A stretch of DNA of 64,000 nt from Vitis vinifera. Taxonomy: Eukaryota > Streptophyta > Magnoliopsida > Vitales > Vitaceae. The stretch lies in assembly GCF_030704535.1 (NCBI RefSeq), contig NC_081807.1, forward strand, positions 7,714,001 through 7,778,000, in the 5' to 3' direction. Positions 46,560-57,999 of this stretch are shown here, piece after piece. The notes beneath the pieces are model-generated. The model was not told the DNA's origin. It was given only the letters and a program-made list of their open reading frames with translations, and did not search any database. Made by a program: the position numbers and the translations under genes. Position 1 is the stretch's first letter, and each line of letters opens with the position of its first letter.

Positions 46560-48007
46560 AAGTGGAGAAGATGACTTTGAACGCTAAACTAAAAGAAAAT
46601 GACAACTCTAAATGCTAGTAATGTAGCTCTGAATGCCGAACTAAAAGATAATGGCAACTCTAAATGCTAGGAATGTGGTTTTGAACACCAAGCTGACTAA
46701 TGGATTTGAATGTTTGACTGTGAACGATGACACTCTAAATGTCAAACTATGGAGAGATGGTGGCTCTGAATGCCTGATTGTGAACAATGACTTTAAGTGC
46801 CAAACTGTGAACAATGGCTCTGAACGCCAAACTAAGATATGATTCAGAATGCCAAACTAAACAATGGCTCTGAATGCCAAACTAAAAACATGGCTCTAAA
46901 TGTCAAATTGAAACAAACAACGGCTCTCTAAACGCCAAAATGAAGATGCAGCTCTAAACATCGAACTGAAATAGATATGATGGATTTGAATGCCTAACTA
47001 AAGAAAGACATGATGACTCTGAATGTCGTAACTAAGAAGATATGACAGCTCTGAACGCCAAGCTGTAAAGAGATGATGGCTCTGAACACTCAAATTGAGA
47101 AGAGATTGTAGCTCTGAGCGCCGAAACTGAGAAGAGATAGTGGCTCTGAATGCCAAAATAAAAAAAGATGGTGGTTGTGAACGTCATAACTGAGGAAGGA
47201 TGGTGGCTCTAAATACCAATCGGAAAAAAGACATGATAACTCTGAATGCCGAACTAGGAACAAACAATGACTCTGAATGCCAAACTGAAAAAACGGCTCT
47301 AAACATCAAACTGAAAAAAAATGGTGGCTCTGAACATTGGAAAGGTGACGACGAATGCCCGATCGTGATAGGATGATGGCTTTGAACGTTAAACCGTGAA
47401 GGGATAGTGACTCTGAACACCAAACTAAAAACATGGCTTTGAATACCAAACTAAGAAGATATGGCGGCTCTGAATGCCAAACTAAGAACTGATATCCCTG
47501 AATGTCAAACTGAGAAGGATGACTCTGAATGTCGTAACTGAGAAATGATGATGGCCTTAAACATCGAGTTATAAGGAGCTGGTGGCTTTGAACTCCAAAA
47601 CTGAGGAAGATGACTCTGAACGTTGTAACTGAGAAGCAATGATGACTCTGAATGCCGAGTTGTGAGGAGATGGTGGCTTTGAACGCCATAACTAAGAACT
47701 GACATCTCTAAATGCCAAACTAAGAAAGATGACTTTGAACGTTGTAACTGAGAAGGAGTGGTGGATTTGAACGTCAATCGGAAGAACTGACATCTCTGAA
47801 TGTCAAATTGAGAAGGACGACTCTGAACGTCATAACTGAGAAGAGATGATGGCTTTGAACGCCAAACTGGAGATGCGGCTTTGAACGCCAAACTGAAGAA
47901 GATGAAGGCTCTGAATTCCAAATCGAAAACATGGCTCTGAACACCGAACTAAGAAGGATGAAGGCTCTGAACGCCAAACTAAAGATGCTGAAAACTCTAA
48001 ATGCTAG
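46560..48007. repeat. Degenerate array of about 26-36-bp units (GGCTCTGAACGCCAAACTGA type)
   Basis: Dozens of copies of TGGCTCTGAACGCCAAACT-like units follow one another with variable spacers. The array continues at 57160-58000 after the nested LTR. Sequence AACTCTAAATGCTAGGAATG at 46656 is the same as the rejoined junction of the nested insertion (48007 to 57160). Confidence 0.85.
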
Positions 48008-48849
48008 TGTGGACCCGCATTTTTCACATGCGCCCCCACTCGATCCGCGAGACTCGCTTTTTATTTGTGAAAAAATATTTAGTTTTGGAAAAGTTGGAGC
48101 CGCCACTTATTTTATTTTTATTTTAAAGGGAAAATAAAACAAGAAAGAAAAAACCCTAAAATGTGACTTCATAATTTTTGGAAAAAGCATGTCTTTGAAA
48201 AACCCGAGTCTAGGTCCGGGGATCAGGTTACTTATTGGGATGGTACCTCTAAGAGGTAGCACCCCTCTAAGCCCTAAAAAGGTCTCTACTAATTAAGTTG
48301 AGGGAAATGTGGTAATTAATTGGTTAATTATAAGTACCTAAGTAGGCTAGGTGATTCCAAATAAAATAGCATGCCAAACAAGATCAAATCACAATAAAGG
48401 AATGTTAGGATGCGTACCTGGACTGCCTCTCAAGCGCTATCACAAAACATCAGAGTTAGTATAGAGGTATAGCACTCAACATGCATTTTATCCAAGCAAG
48501 TCAAGCATGCATCTAACATGGACATAGTACACGAGGACATAGATATTCCTGAATTTTGAAAATAGGGTGATGGAGAGCATACCTGGATAGTAACTTGAGC
48601 ACTTTATTGGGAAGCAAGGTTAGCTCAACAATAAATATAAAACAAATTCAAACATATCTCCAAGAAGAATCAAAATCAATCAAATACCAAACAATCACCT
48701 TTAGAGTCAAAATCAGAGAAGATATCAAGAATGTAGGACTCCCCACCAAAGTCCATATTACTTTTGCACGAATTGATTCAATGAATTCCATTGTTTGGAA
48801 TCATGAAGTGTATTCATGCTTGTTGAAAATCGAGAAAATCACGAAAATA

Positions 48850-49550
48850 GTTAAAAATCAAAGAAAACAGTGAAAGTGCATACCCGAAATAAAGTGGCAG
48901 CAAATTACATGTTAAAATCTGGATTTTGTACCTAAATGCTTCTAAGGAACCTTAGAGAAAACCAAATTCATTTTTTGATAGAAAAAGGTTTTGAAATCCG
49001 GCTTTAAGACGTATAAGATCATAAAAAAGAAGAGGAAACAATAGGAGGAGTACGATGTGAGGCAAGGCGGCCAAGCTGGATTAGTGTCTAAGCTGCTTTT
49101 GAGACTGAGTTACTTAGGTTGCCTGATGGAGTGGAGTTCGGGATAGAAAGACCCAATTCGTTGCCAAAGTATTCAGTGATCAGAAGCATTTCCATTTATA
49201 TGATAACTTGGTTCATAAGCTCAGATGGATTCTTCCCGACACTGGTCAAACACTGAACATGAAGCTCAAAATTCTTACTTTTCTGTATTATTATATTTCC
49301 TGCATTCTGTGCTATTTTCTCATCATCAAGGCTTGATTCTGCAGCTCTGTTAGAATACATACCCTTGCTGTTGCCATGAACCAATCAGATTTCATATTAT
49401 TCAATTTAGCTGTAGTATGATTTATCAGCTCATGAATTCCTTTTACTGAAGCAAAATTCCATTGCCCTTTTAAAAAATGATTGATACCTATTCTGTCTCT
49501 TCAAATGTAGAAAGAAAAACAGGGAGCCTTTGCAATTCTCTGAGCTGCAA
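48850..49550. other. Mixed LTR and unidentified captured sequence
   Basis: LTR similarity fades after about 48850. The minus strand at 49196-49384 has an open, exon-like stretch (SSLDDEKIAQNAGN, then FELHVQCLTSVGKNPSELMNQ) that I do not recognise. Sequence 49390-49550 reads like intron or intergenic DNA. Confidence 0.35.
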
Positions 49551-50510
49551 CTATCTTTGCATCACCATCTTGATAGAATCAGCATTATGACCACGTGTGT
49601 TTTTGTGATAAACTGTCCAAATTCCTTTGCAACCAGGTAGTTCAACCTCAGTGATCCTTTCTGGACGAATTGATTGCTGCAGAATACAGAGAGCACCATT
49701 CTTTCCATGACCGGAACAACACATCAGTTCATAATTACTTTGTTTAACAATGCCAGTTGCTTTTAGGTCAGTATTAATTCGGAGACCATAGGCGAAGTCT
49801 TTCAACGGACCAACATTGATGAGTGAATCACTCACTGAAAATGAAAATGTCTTCTGTGATGTGTCTGTGCTATTTGGAGCCAAACCATACAATGGCAGCT
49901 TATCACCGTTGTCCATATCTTGCAAAGCATCAGAAGAGGACCTGCGCGATCGCTTTGTTGAAGGCACATCACCTTCACTATCTCCAACCTTTTTCTCCAC
50001 ACTAGAAGACGGTATGGCAGTAAATTGCACAAGCAAACTATCTCCCAACTGACTGCCTGGAAAAGATAATGAACTTCCAATAGCAGCAATTCCCGAAGTA
50101 AACACTGATGCCCTAGACTTTGAAAGACCGAGTTTGTAAACCACCCGTCCATCACAAACCAGTGTCAGTAAAAGTAGCTCTCCTGTTTTTGTTTACAGCA
50201 TAGCCATATCATTTGATAACCAAGTTGCATTGGCAGCATCAAGCTCCACACTAAAAATTTGACTTGGGTATCTCTTGGCTGTTATCAATTGGAGGAGGCA
50301 CTAGAAGAAGCTTGTAAGCATTATGTGGGAGATCAACAGCAAACCACATGAGAGGATGCTGAGTTGTACTAATACTAAGCGCAGGAATCATGCAAGTATG
50401 ATGCTTTCATGAGACAGCCCAACCCAAGTAAACTCCCTCTCATGAAAAATTATCATCACAGGCTCAATATAACCATGTACAAATGTGAAGCTGTCCAGTT
50501 CTTCGCAATA
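49551..50510 (-). pseudogene. Captured fragment of CPSF subunit 1 (CPSF160)
   Basis: CPSF160 is the large subunit of the pre-mRNA cleavage and polyadenylation complex, a nuclear beta-propeller protein of some 1450 aa. Here only part of its N-terminal third remains. In order on the minus strand: FVHGYIEPVMIIFHERELTW near 50480, a damaged stretch with stops, SVELDAANATWLSND near 50240, KTGELLLLTLVCDGRVV, then a long clean frame 49551-50144 with SRASVFTSGIAAIGSSLSF, GDSLLVQFTAI, a basic KRSRRSSSDALQDM stretch, DFAYGLRIN and MCCSGHGKNGALCILQQS. It ends after HKNTRGHNADS at what looks like an exon border followed by GT, so some intron sequence is kept. The fragment cannot make a functional protein. 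Confidence 0.8.
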
Positions 50511-50716
50511 CTAATGACTGGTGGGGCAGGCCGATGTTGAGTGAAGCCTTCTATAGACCAAGATATTATGTAGAACAATAGACATTACTGCAGAAAACTG
50601 GGTGAAGTTAAGTCATGGCAATAGCTTGAGTGGAACTTCAATCCCTGATTGTTCCACAAATAATCAGCAAATTTCAGAATTTTCCTTGTTCTATGAACTG
50701 GGATCACCACATGAAA

Positions 50717-50955
50717 GGCTCAAAGTTGGACGATCAGATGGACTTGGAGACATCAAGTACTGCAAAAGGGATGCTTGTTCAGGAAATTCAGCAACCCAAG
50801 AAGAAGGGAGCTCTCCCTCCTATTTCAGATCATTAAGAACGATGCTTCTCTCCATTGCTGTTCCAAACGAGTGCCATAGTTCAAAGAATACAACTCCTAA
50901 GCTATACATGTCAGCCTTCTCATCAATCTTTGACCACCAGACAGTATTCCATCTG
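50717..50955 (-). pseudogene. Captured fragment of GCN2-type eIF2-alpha kinase
   Basis: The minus strand encodes IDEKADMYSLGVVFFELW, then GTAMERSIVLNDLK, a stop (TAG where a Gln codon is expected), then LPSSWVAEFPEQASLLQ and LMSPSPSDRPT. This is the C-terminal lobe of the protein kinase domain (subdomains IX-XI) of plant GCN2, the amino-acid-starvation kinase. Only about 75 codons are present, without the ATP-binding or catalytic loop. An intron boundary probably precedes it at about 50950. Confidence 0.8.
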
Positions 50956-52684
50956 TATATATGAATATGTTGATTTAAGCTTAGTCTCATGCACATTTAT
51001 ATCTGCCGAGTTTGCACATTTGTTGCAAATTGACATATCCTGCAGAAACAACTGGCTATTATCATCTGTATTTGGGCATGGAACAGCAGCGTGTGATTGA
51101 CCAGCTGGAACAATTTCAGATAGGAACTCTCGAGAGGGAGCTTGCTTCTATCCAAACCATTCCCCTTTTGTTTATTATGTGAAACATCATTAGCCGAATC
51201 TTGACCAGCACTGTCACGTGTTATTGGTGAGCTTGTTGGCATCTTGTTTTGGGCAGAATAATGAGATCCCTCAGTTAATTAGAGATCCATATCGACTAAA
51301 ACACCAGAATCATGGATTTCCCATGCTTTCTGCTGGACAACGATTGTCAGTTCTTTCTCTTGTTCACTTCTACTGGCAGTGGCTTGACTCTCCAATAAAA
51401 CCCCTGATGCACCCTGTAGCTCCTCATTTAATTCTGGATTCTTATCAGCATCGCTTTCTGTCATTGATGAGCTTCTAGGATGCTTGTTTTTGACAGGATT
51501 CTCTGACTGCTCATAATGAGTTACAAATTCCCCACAATAGAATATTATGATCGTCGGCCTTACAATACTGTTCTTTTAAAATTTTCTGCTCACTGGATAG
51601 TCATAGTTCAAACCATCTATATCAAAAGGCTTTCCCGGGCACTCATCTTCGAAACCTTCATGTTTGTCAAGGCCAACTACTCGTTCGCAATTATATCTGA
51701 ATTTCATCTTTGCAAGAGGTTCCAGGTACGGTCTGGTTAAGTATCCACTATTATCAAGCGGTTCCTTATCCAATTTATCCTCACTATCTTTCCCCTCCTC
51801 AATTTTCTTAGAAGAAGACTGCCTTGGAGATCCTGTGTCAGATATCCCATGAATGCTCTGACATTAGGACAGAGACTGCACTAAACTTGACACCAAATTC
51901 AAAGTAGAGTGAAGACTTGCTTTATTTATGATGCTAGCTCGGTCACCATTCCATCCACTCCTTGCGGAAGCAACATCTTTAATATCATCTGATTCTTTAA
52001 AGAATGATTCATCAAAATATTTGTCATCAATCTGTTTGACACCACTGTCTAAAAGAGAGAGATATGACTCAGAATCAGTATCAGATGCTTCGAAAACTAT
52101 CTCATTTTTCTCTCCGGACAGCTCTATTTCCACTGATTCACACTGTCCATCTAGAACATTTTGGATGGTATCGATTTTTAATTTGCATCTTTCAAGCTTC
52201 TGGCACATCCTATATGGACTTTCAATGGGACAGAGCTGCTATTCAGGACCTTCAATCAGACTTGTTTTGTGCATTGGAAGTATTCCTCGCTCATGTACGA
52301 GTCGTTGGAGATAGGTTCGCCGCTCACTTTCAGTATGGAGGACCCAGCCATACTTATCTTGATGAACAATTCGCAGCTCAGTATACATTGCTTCACAAAC
52401 CAATTCAAATGCACATTGCCACTCATTGATTTTTCTGAAGCAACAGACGCAGGGAAGCACTCACAAAGAGGCAGTAGTTGTTCTTTAGTAGAAAACATGG
52501 ATGCCAAATTTAGAGTGCTTGTCAGTAAGTTCTAAAGAGGAGTCAATCCGAACTGAAGATTCTTAACCAGTTCGGAATTTTTCACCAGTTTGCATCCTCA
52601 CAAGAAGTGTTGACTAGTATAGAATCTGCTCAACTATGGAATCTTCAGGAGAATGACCTAGGCTCTACACAAGCTGAAAGAATT
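50956..52684 (-). other. Unidentified exon-like pieces between captured fragments
   Basis: Several minus-strand open stretches have protein-like composition and splice-like edges. One at 51864-52208 is acidic (DTDSESYLSLLDSGVKQ, YFDESFFKESDDIKDVAS). One at 51576-51773 has RPYLEPLAKMKFRYNCERVV and ECPGKPFDIDGLNYDYP. One at 51279-51464 has LQGASGVLLESQATASRS. One at 52239-52460 starts after a TGCTTCAG acceptor and has EWQCAFELVCEAMYTELRIV. I do not recognise the parent genes. They probably come from one or more further host genes, with introns partly retained. Confidence 0.4.
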
Positions 52685-52939
52685 TCAATAACACAAGCAT
52701 AATATCGCAAAGAGCGACAGAACTTCTGATTCCCTAGCATCAGGTACATTCCTTGTGTAGTCACCAAGAACAGGATCCATCATTGGAGAAACAAGTTGCT
52801 TTCCAATTTGTGACTGATCTTCAGCCTTGTCCAAAAATATCTCAGTGAGCTTGAGAGTCTCTCCCTTAACTGACGGCAAAAGCTTTACGTAGGACGTTTT
52901 AGAGGCAAAGGGCCCTCCTTCAGCAATGCTAGAAATTTC
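52685..52939 (-). pseudogene. Captured fragment of exportin-1 (XPO1/CRM1), fused to SEC39
   Basis: The minus strand encodes AEGGPFASKTSYVKLLPSVK, GETLKLTEIFLDKAEDQSQI, GKQLVSPMMDPVLGDYTRN and PDARESEVLSLFA, the segment of plant exportin-1 just before its C-terminal HEAT repeats. The frame then runs into non-homologous codons and a stop at 52685, where the parent probably has an exon end. The upstream side is joined in frame to SEC39 sequence at 52928-52939, where both proteins have Glu-Ile-Ser-Ser. Exportin-1 is the nuclear export receptor of about 1075 aa; this is about 80 residues of it. Confidence 0.82.
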
Positions 52940-54475
52940 TTGATAATCCAATCTTGTTTTTAGCTGCTCTTCTATTATTTCAAACCCATTAAAGGCATCC
53001 GCAAGATTTAGCGGAAATGAGCAACCCATGAAATCCTCATCCCTAGTAACAGGTGGTTCTATAATTGATTTTGCTAGAGGGGCAATCAGATCATCTCTAG
53101 GAGCAAAACCATTCCTTGCCAACCAGGACAGAATGCTCAATATAGCTTCAGTTCTCACACTTATGCACTACTTTCCAGGAATTTAGCCAGGAATATATTT
53201 CTTACCATATTCTGTTTTCCTACTCAATTCAAGCAACCATGGAAGTTGTAATGCTGCAAAAGACAAAAATTTTCCATTCTCTCTCAGAAGAGATTCTCAA
53301 TCAGTCCCATTTTCCAAGGGTGAATTTTTAGCAACAACAGAAAGCATGGTTTTTTACGTCTTTGAAATGATTTTCTTGATCAACATTGTCAACCCCTTCA
53401 ACTAGTATAGAGCAATCTCTTAGATTAACAATATCTTGAATACTGTGAACTGGAAGTGAGATAACAGAAGAACCTTGAATTGAGAAATTGAGAGGATTTG
53501 TCCCTGTCGACATCATCAATGTCTCACACTGGCCTTGCGTATCTAGATCTTTCCAGGCATGTAGCAGTTCACCAATGGATTCCTCATCACAATGACTCAA
53601 GGCAAAACCTAGTAGCTGCTTTCGAGGATTTATATCCATGTTTTCAAGGGCAGGACCCCTTGCTATAGCAGCACATAAGTCCCAAATGGGACCATGTCCT
53701 TTCTTTGCCAAACTAAGCCAGAGATCAAAGGTCAATTGTAGATCACCAGCAACCGCTGCTTCTCTTGCAATAACTTCTTCAACAGCTGATACATCATCCT
53801 GAGAATTCAATCCAAGGAGTTTAGCAATTTCAATGAGTTCATCAACCTGTAGATAAGCTCCAGTTCGACTTGTTATTGTCTTTTTAATGATTTCCATAGG
53901 ATCTTTTATTTGCCTAAATTGCATTGGCAAAAGAGTGACTCCTAGTTCTGGAAGTTTAACAGTGAAAGCATCAATTACATCAGCCTCTACTTTGACATTT
54001 CTACCATCTGGAAAGAGCTTCAGACATTCCTTAGCCTTCCAGATTTTGGAACAAGTGAGACTGGAAGCTGAGAAAAAATACTCTCTTGTAGCTTAAATGA
54101 CTAAATTTTCTGCCTTCTTTGATGCCAAAGAAACTGGACCAATACCCTTTAGATAATTCCTTGCGAGGGAAAACTTCCCAACTTTCAGCAGTCCCTTACA
54201 GAATTCAATCAACATATACTTTAGATCCAGAAAAGGAAATACTTTTTCTTGCAAGTACTGCATATCATGCCACATGTTTGCCTAATCATTATTTGACCGG
54301 TTGGGCTGTCGACGAACAAATTTTGAAAGTATGAGACGAAGAATCTGTTTTACACCCTTTTCATCTGAATATGCCTCTGCAAAGAAATTTAATGGCTTTG
54401 GAACCTGGTAATATACCAACAGCCGCCCAGCTTCAATATGTCCTTCAGCCAGCTTTAGTCTTTGCTCCAGGCCCT
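52928..54475 (-). pseudogene. Captured fragment of SEC39-domain protein (MIP2/NBAS type)
   Basis: On the minus strand, in order: LKLAEGHIEAGRLLVYYQVP near 54450; SDEKGVKQILRLILSKFVRR; a stop at 54282-54284 (TAG for Trp); MQYLQEKVFPFLDLKYML; GKFSLARNYLKG; a stop at 54093-54095 (TAA for Gln); EYFFSASSLTCSKIWKAKEC; then a clean frame 53328-53930 with TGAYLQVDELIEIAKLLGL, GPIWDLCAAIARGP and ISLPVHSIQDIVNLRDCS. A damaged stretch follows at 53160-53330, then RTEAILSILSWLARNGFAPR. This is the Sec39 helical-repeat region of plant MAG2-interacting protein 2, a roughly 2400-aa tethering factor for Golgi-to-ER vesicles. The piece covers perhaps a fifth of it. No intron was evident within the fragment. 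Confidence 0.82.
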
Positions 54476-56330
54476 TCTACATGTGGAAGCTTTGATAAAA
54501 TGGCACTCATTATACTCTCTGATTCAGAAAAGCTGCTATCTCTACTAGTTCTGAATACATTAGATGATAGTGAGTTCTTGGACATAAATGACAAAGTTGG
54601 TTCGTTGTATTCTGTAGGCAAAATCTTAGGATCTTCATGAAGGATATTCCTATCGCTAATTTCATTTTGCTTCCGAGAATGAGGGCTTGACTGATCTAAA
54701 ATCTTAAGCACATTGCATGGAAACGATTCAGATGGTAGATGACAGATGTTTTCTGAACTATTCAGTCTCTGATCGTTCAGAGGCTAGCAAATCCTCTTTC
54801 TTTTGAAAACACACACTACTGATGGGAGATGTGGTAGTTCCTTTCCTATAAAATTGCTATCCCAATAAGTGAAGTTCATGCTCTGTTTCATCCTAGCCAA
54901 AAGAAAAACAGCTTCTAAAGCTTCAGCAACATCTCAATTAATAATTCTATTGCACATCACAAAATTCTGTAATGCACAAATTGCCACCGTTTTGTGCAGA
55001 TTTTAAGAAATGCCCTGACAAAACTGACAAAAATTCGCAGGCAGAGGACTTTAGTGCATTCAAGTTATCACCCATAGTTTGTGAGGTATTTTATCAAACA
55101 GCTCCTGAACAAAAGTAAAGCTTCCCACCTCAACATATGCACTGACTGTTATAGTTTGACACGCCATACCTTGCTCACGAATTGAAGAAAAACATCCAGT
55201 AGCAAGCAGCCAAGCTGTCCAATCCTGCCACATGTAAACTAAATCACTTCCTGCTTGAACCCATATTTCAGAACAGTGTCATATACAGACGAACTGAAAC
55301 TTTCACGCAGAGAATACGAAGCTAGACACATTGCTCGTCACTGATTCCCCCATCTAATCATCCTCCTATGTCTTCTTCTCAAATTTAACCCCTGATTTGC
55401 TCAAAGATAATAAACAGAAGACCCCGCAATTAATGGTAAACAAGCGCAAAACTCCTCTGCCACATACGAATCTTTAAAATCCCATTAACAAGTCAATCAC
55501 GGTTCAGGATTCAGCAATAACATCAGTAGAGAATTGGATTGTTTGAAGGGATTGTCGGGCTTGCCAAACAAAATGTCTTTTGAAACATCTTTGCATCGGA
55601 AGATTTGGCACCATTAAACTATGGCAGTGGCTTGAGCGGAGCTTCAGTCTTTAATTTCTCAGCAAATTATCAGCAGGTTCTAGAATTTTCCAATATCCGG
55701 AATACACTAGGATTACTACACACCTCATCCTTCATCCCTCATATCGACACTTCCGTCATTCCCCAATGCGCACCCAAATACAAAGGCGAGGATTCGAACA
55801 CCGTGTGGGGAAAGGAATATAGAATAAATAAAATAATAATAATAATAAAAAACGAAGTAAAACTCAGAGAAGGAAAGAGCAGAGGGTATTGATCAGTAAA
55901 CGTAAATAACCCCCATTTCAAGTGTTAATCCATGGGTTGATAATAGTGGGAATAGAGCAGAATAGGATTTAAACAAAAAAAACGAACATGATCACATTCA
56001 GGCATGGAGTCATATACTTTCGAAGACATCTATAAACCCAAAATCAAAACAAGGCAAACAAGCAGGCAACGAATCTCAACAAAACAAATTGTGGCCCTTT
56101 TCGTCCACACCAATCAACAATACATTGAATACTCGGAAACGAACACGAGGAAAAATCGAACATAGGTAAAAATTCCAATAGTAACGAAGAGCATACCTCG
56201 ACAGCCTTGATTGCAATTGCTCTGTTTCCGCTTCCTTTGTGTCTTCTCTTCAAAAATCCTCTGAAATCCTTTGTTGCTTGTTCACTCCTTTCTCCTTTTC
56301 TCCCCAATCCTCCTATGCGTGCTGCTCCAA
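54476..56330 (-). other. Further unidentified captured sequence
   Basis: A minus-strand frame at 54445-54711 (SKNSLSSNVFRTSRDSSFSE, MSAILSKLPHVEG) runs into the SEC39 fragment and may be its upstream part or another gene. Around 55180-55290 a piece reads WQDWTAWLLATGCFSSIREQ. Around 55010-55060 a piece reads LNALKSSACEFLSVLSGHFL. The frame 56044-56307 ends at a consensus donor (GTCGAG then GTATGC, about 56194-56205), as if it were the first exon of a gene. None could be named. Confidence 0.4.
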
Positions 56331-57154
56331 AAAGAATCTCCTCCCTCCATAAAAAAAAAGCTCCTCCTTCTCAACATGCTTTCACGTATATATATCAGCC
56401 CCCTCAAAGACCCAAATCTGTTCCCCCTAAAAAAGGCGAAATCTCCTATTTTCTCTCTTCTTTTCTCCTTATCCTTATTTTAAATCTTCCAATTCAAAAG
56501 CAATCTTCCAAATTTCAAACTCCCCTCCAAAACCTTCAAGGAGAGTCCCACCTTCCTTAAACTCCAATAGTAAGTTTCCTTGCAAAAGCATGAAATTTTA
56601 GAAGTTAAACAATTGCATGAATAGATAAATAAGTAAATAAATTAGAAAATGGTAAAAATAATAAATAAATAAATAAGTTAAGGAAAATAATATAAAGAGG
56701 AAGATAACCAATAAAAAGTGACTGAGAATCATAAAACTAAAACTAAAAATAAAAAATAATAATAATTAAAATAAAATAAAAATAAACAAATAAACAAAAA
56801 ATGGGCCCCACGAGCCATGCAAACACGCAAGTCATATAAGTCACGCTAAAAAAAACCTTAATAGACTCAGTATACCTAAACGGGCCTAAAGTGAGACTAA
56901 GTGGGCCTAAGATGATGCCTAATGGGCCAAGTGTATCTAAAAGTTATCCTAAAAAAAGCAAGAAAAGTCTAAATCTAAATCAAAACTGCCAAGGGTCACA
57001 ATAAGGGATCAAATAATCCCTCAACCAAAGTCTCCGAGGTGACTCAAAAAAAAGTAAATGGTATGAGTAGCTATGGGCCACCAAGGAACTATTGTGGAGC
57101 ATTGAAAACGAATTTTAAAGACATGTGCTAAATGGACAAAATTGAGGGTCTACA
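56331..57154. other. Distal LTR part with AAT and CT-rich tracts
   Basis: Low-complexity CT-rich (56300-56480) and AAT/AAAT-rich (56620-56800) sequence, then about 350 bp of unique LTR sequence ending in GGTCTACA. It corresponds in position and style to the purine/AAT half of LTR 1. Confidence 0.5.
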
Positions 57155-57431
57155 GCTAGGAATGTCGAACTAAGGACAAATGACGGAACCGAATGTCGAA
57201 ACTGAGAATGCGACTCTGAAAGTCAAAATGAAAAGGTGACTCTGAACGTCAAACGGAAAAGAGACATGATGGCTCTGAATGTCGAACTAAGGATAAATAA
57301 CGACTTTGAATGCCAAATTGAAGATGTGACTCTGAACGTCAAACGAAAAAGAGACATGATGACTCCAAATGTCGAATTGATGACAAATGATGGCTTTAAA
57401 CACCAAACTGAAGATGTGGCTCTGAACGCCC

Positions 57432-57800
57432 AAATGAAAATGCGACTCTGAAAGTAAAACAGAAAAGAGACATGGTGGCTCCGAATGTCGAACTGAGGAC
57501 AAATGACGGCTCTGAACGCTAAATTGAAGATGCAGCTTTGAACTCCAAAATGAAAATGCGACTTTGAACGTAAAATAGAAAAAAGACATGGTGGCTTCGA
57601 ATGTTGAACTAAAGACAAATGACGGCTCTAAACACCAAACTGAAGATGCGGCTTTAAACGCCAAAATGAAAATGCGACTCTGAACGTAAAACGGAAAAGA
57701 GACATGGTGGCTCCAAATATAGAACTAAAGACAAACGACGACTCTGAACGCCAAACTAAAGATGCAGTTTTGAACGCCAAAATGAAAATCCAACTTTGAA
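57432..57800. repeat. 116-bp higher-order repeat built from four shorter units
   Basis: The word TGCGACT (or TCCAACT) recurs at 57441, 57557, 57673 and 57789, an exact 116-bp period. Each 116-bp block is made of four related sub-units of about 32, 31, 27 and 26 bp, each starting with a GACTCTGAACG or GGCTCYGAAT variant. The surrounding 57160-58000 belongs to the same family but is less regular. Since 116 is not a multiple of three, coding is unlikely. Confidence 0.88.
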
Positions 57801-57999
57801 TGTCAGACGGAAAAAAGACATGGTGGCTTCGAATGTCAAACTGAGGACAAATGACAGCTCTGAATGCCAAACTGAAGATGCGGCTCTGAACACCAAACTG
57901 AAAGAGATAGTGGCTCTGAACACTAAACTGTGAACATGACAACTCCAAATGTCGTAACTGAGAATAGACGATGGCTTTGAAAGGCCGATCTGCAAGGAA

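Larger units (their letters stand above)
48008..57154 (-). mobile_element. Nested 9.15-kb LTR copy with 5-bp target duplication, carrying host gene fragments
   Basis: It begins TGTGGACCC and ends GGGTCTACA on the plus strand, and is flanked by GCTAG at 48003-48007 and 57155-57159. Removing it rejoins the tandem array in register. The first 900 bp and the last 1.3 kb or so behave like LTR 1 and LTR 3: the conserved GGTCAGGTTACTTATTGGG block, the CCCCACCAAAG/GAATTGATTC block at 48740-48800, and AAT- and purine/pyrimidine-rich sequence near the other end. No internal second LTR start was found, so it looks like a solo LTR swollen by about 6 kb of captured gene pieces (49.2-56.3 kb), all on the minus strand. 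Confidence 0.75.

Noticed and set aside
47184..48106. Overlapping minus-strand frames with a repeated Phe-Arg-Ala-x-Ser-Val-Trp pattern
   Set aside because: They follow a tandem array whose unit lengths are not multiples of three; the pattern appears in different frames.
49551..54475. A genuine, expressed CPSF160 or SEC39 gene
   Set aside because: Each is a small part of its family protein, interrupted by stops and joined to unrelated gene pieces.
48008..57154. Full-length LTR retrotransposon with two LTRs inside this interval
   Set aside because: No second TGTGGACC-type LTR start was found near the right end; TGTGGCCC at about 56090 is not followed by LTR sequence.
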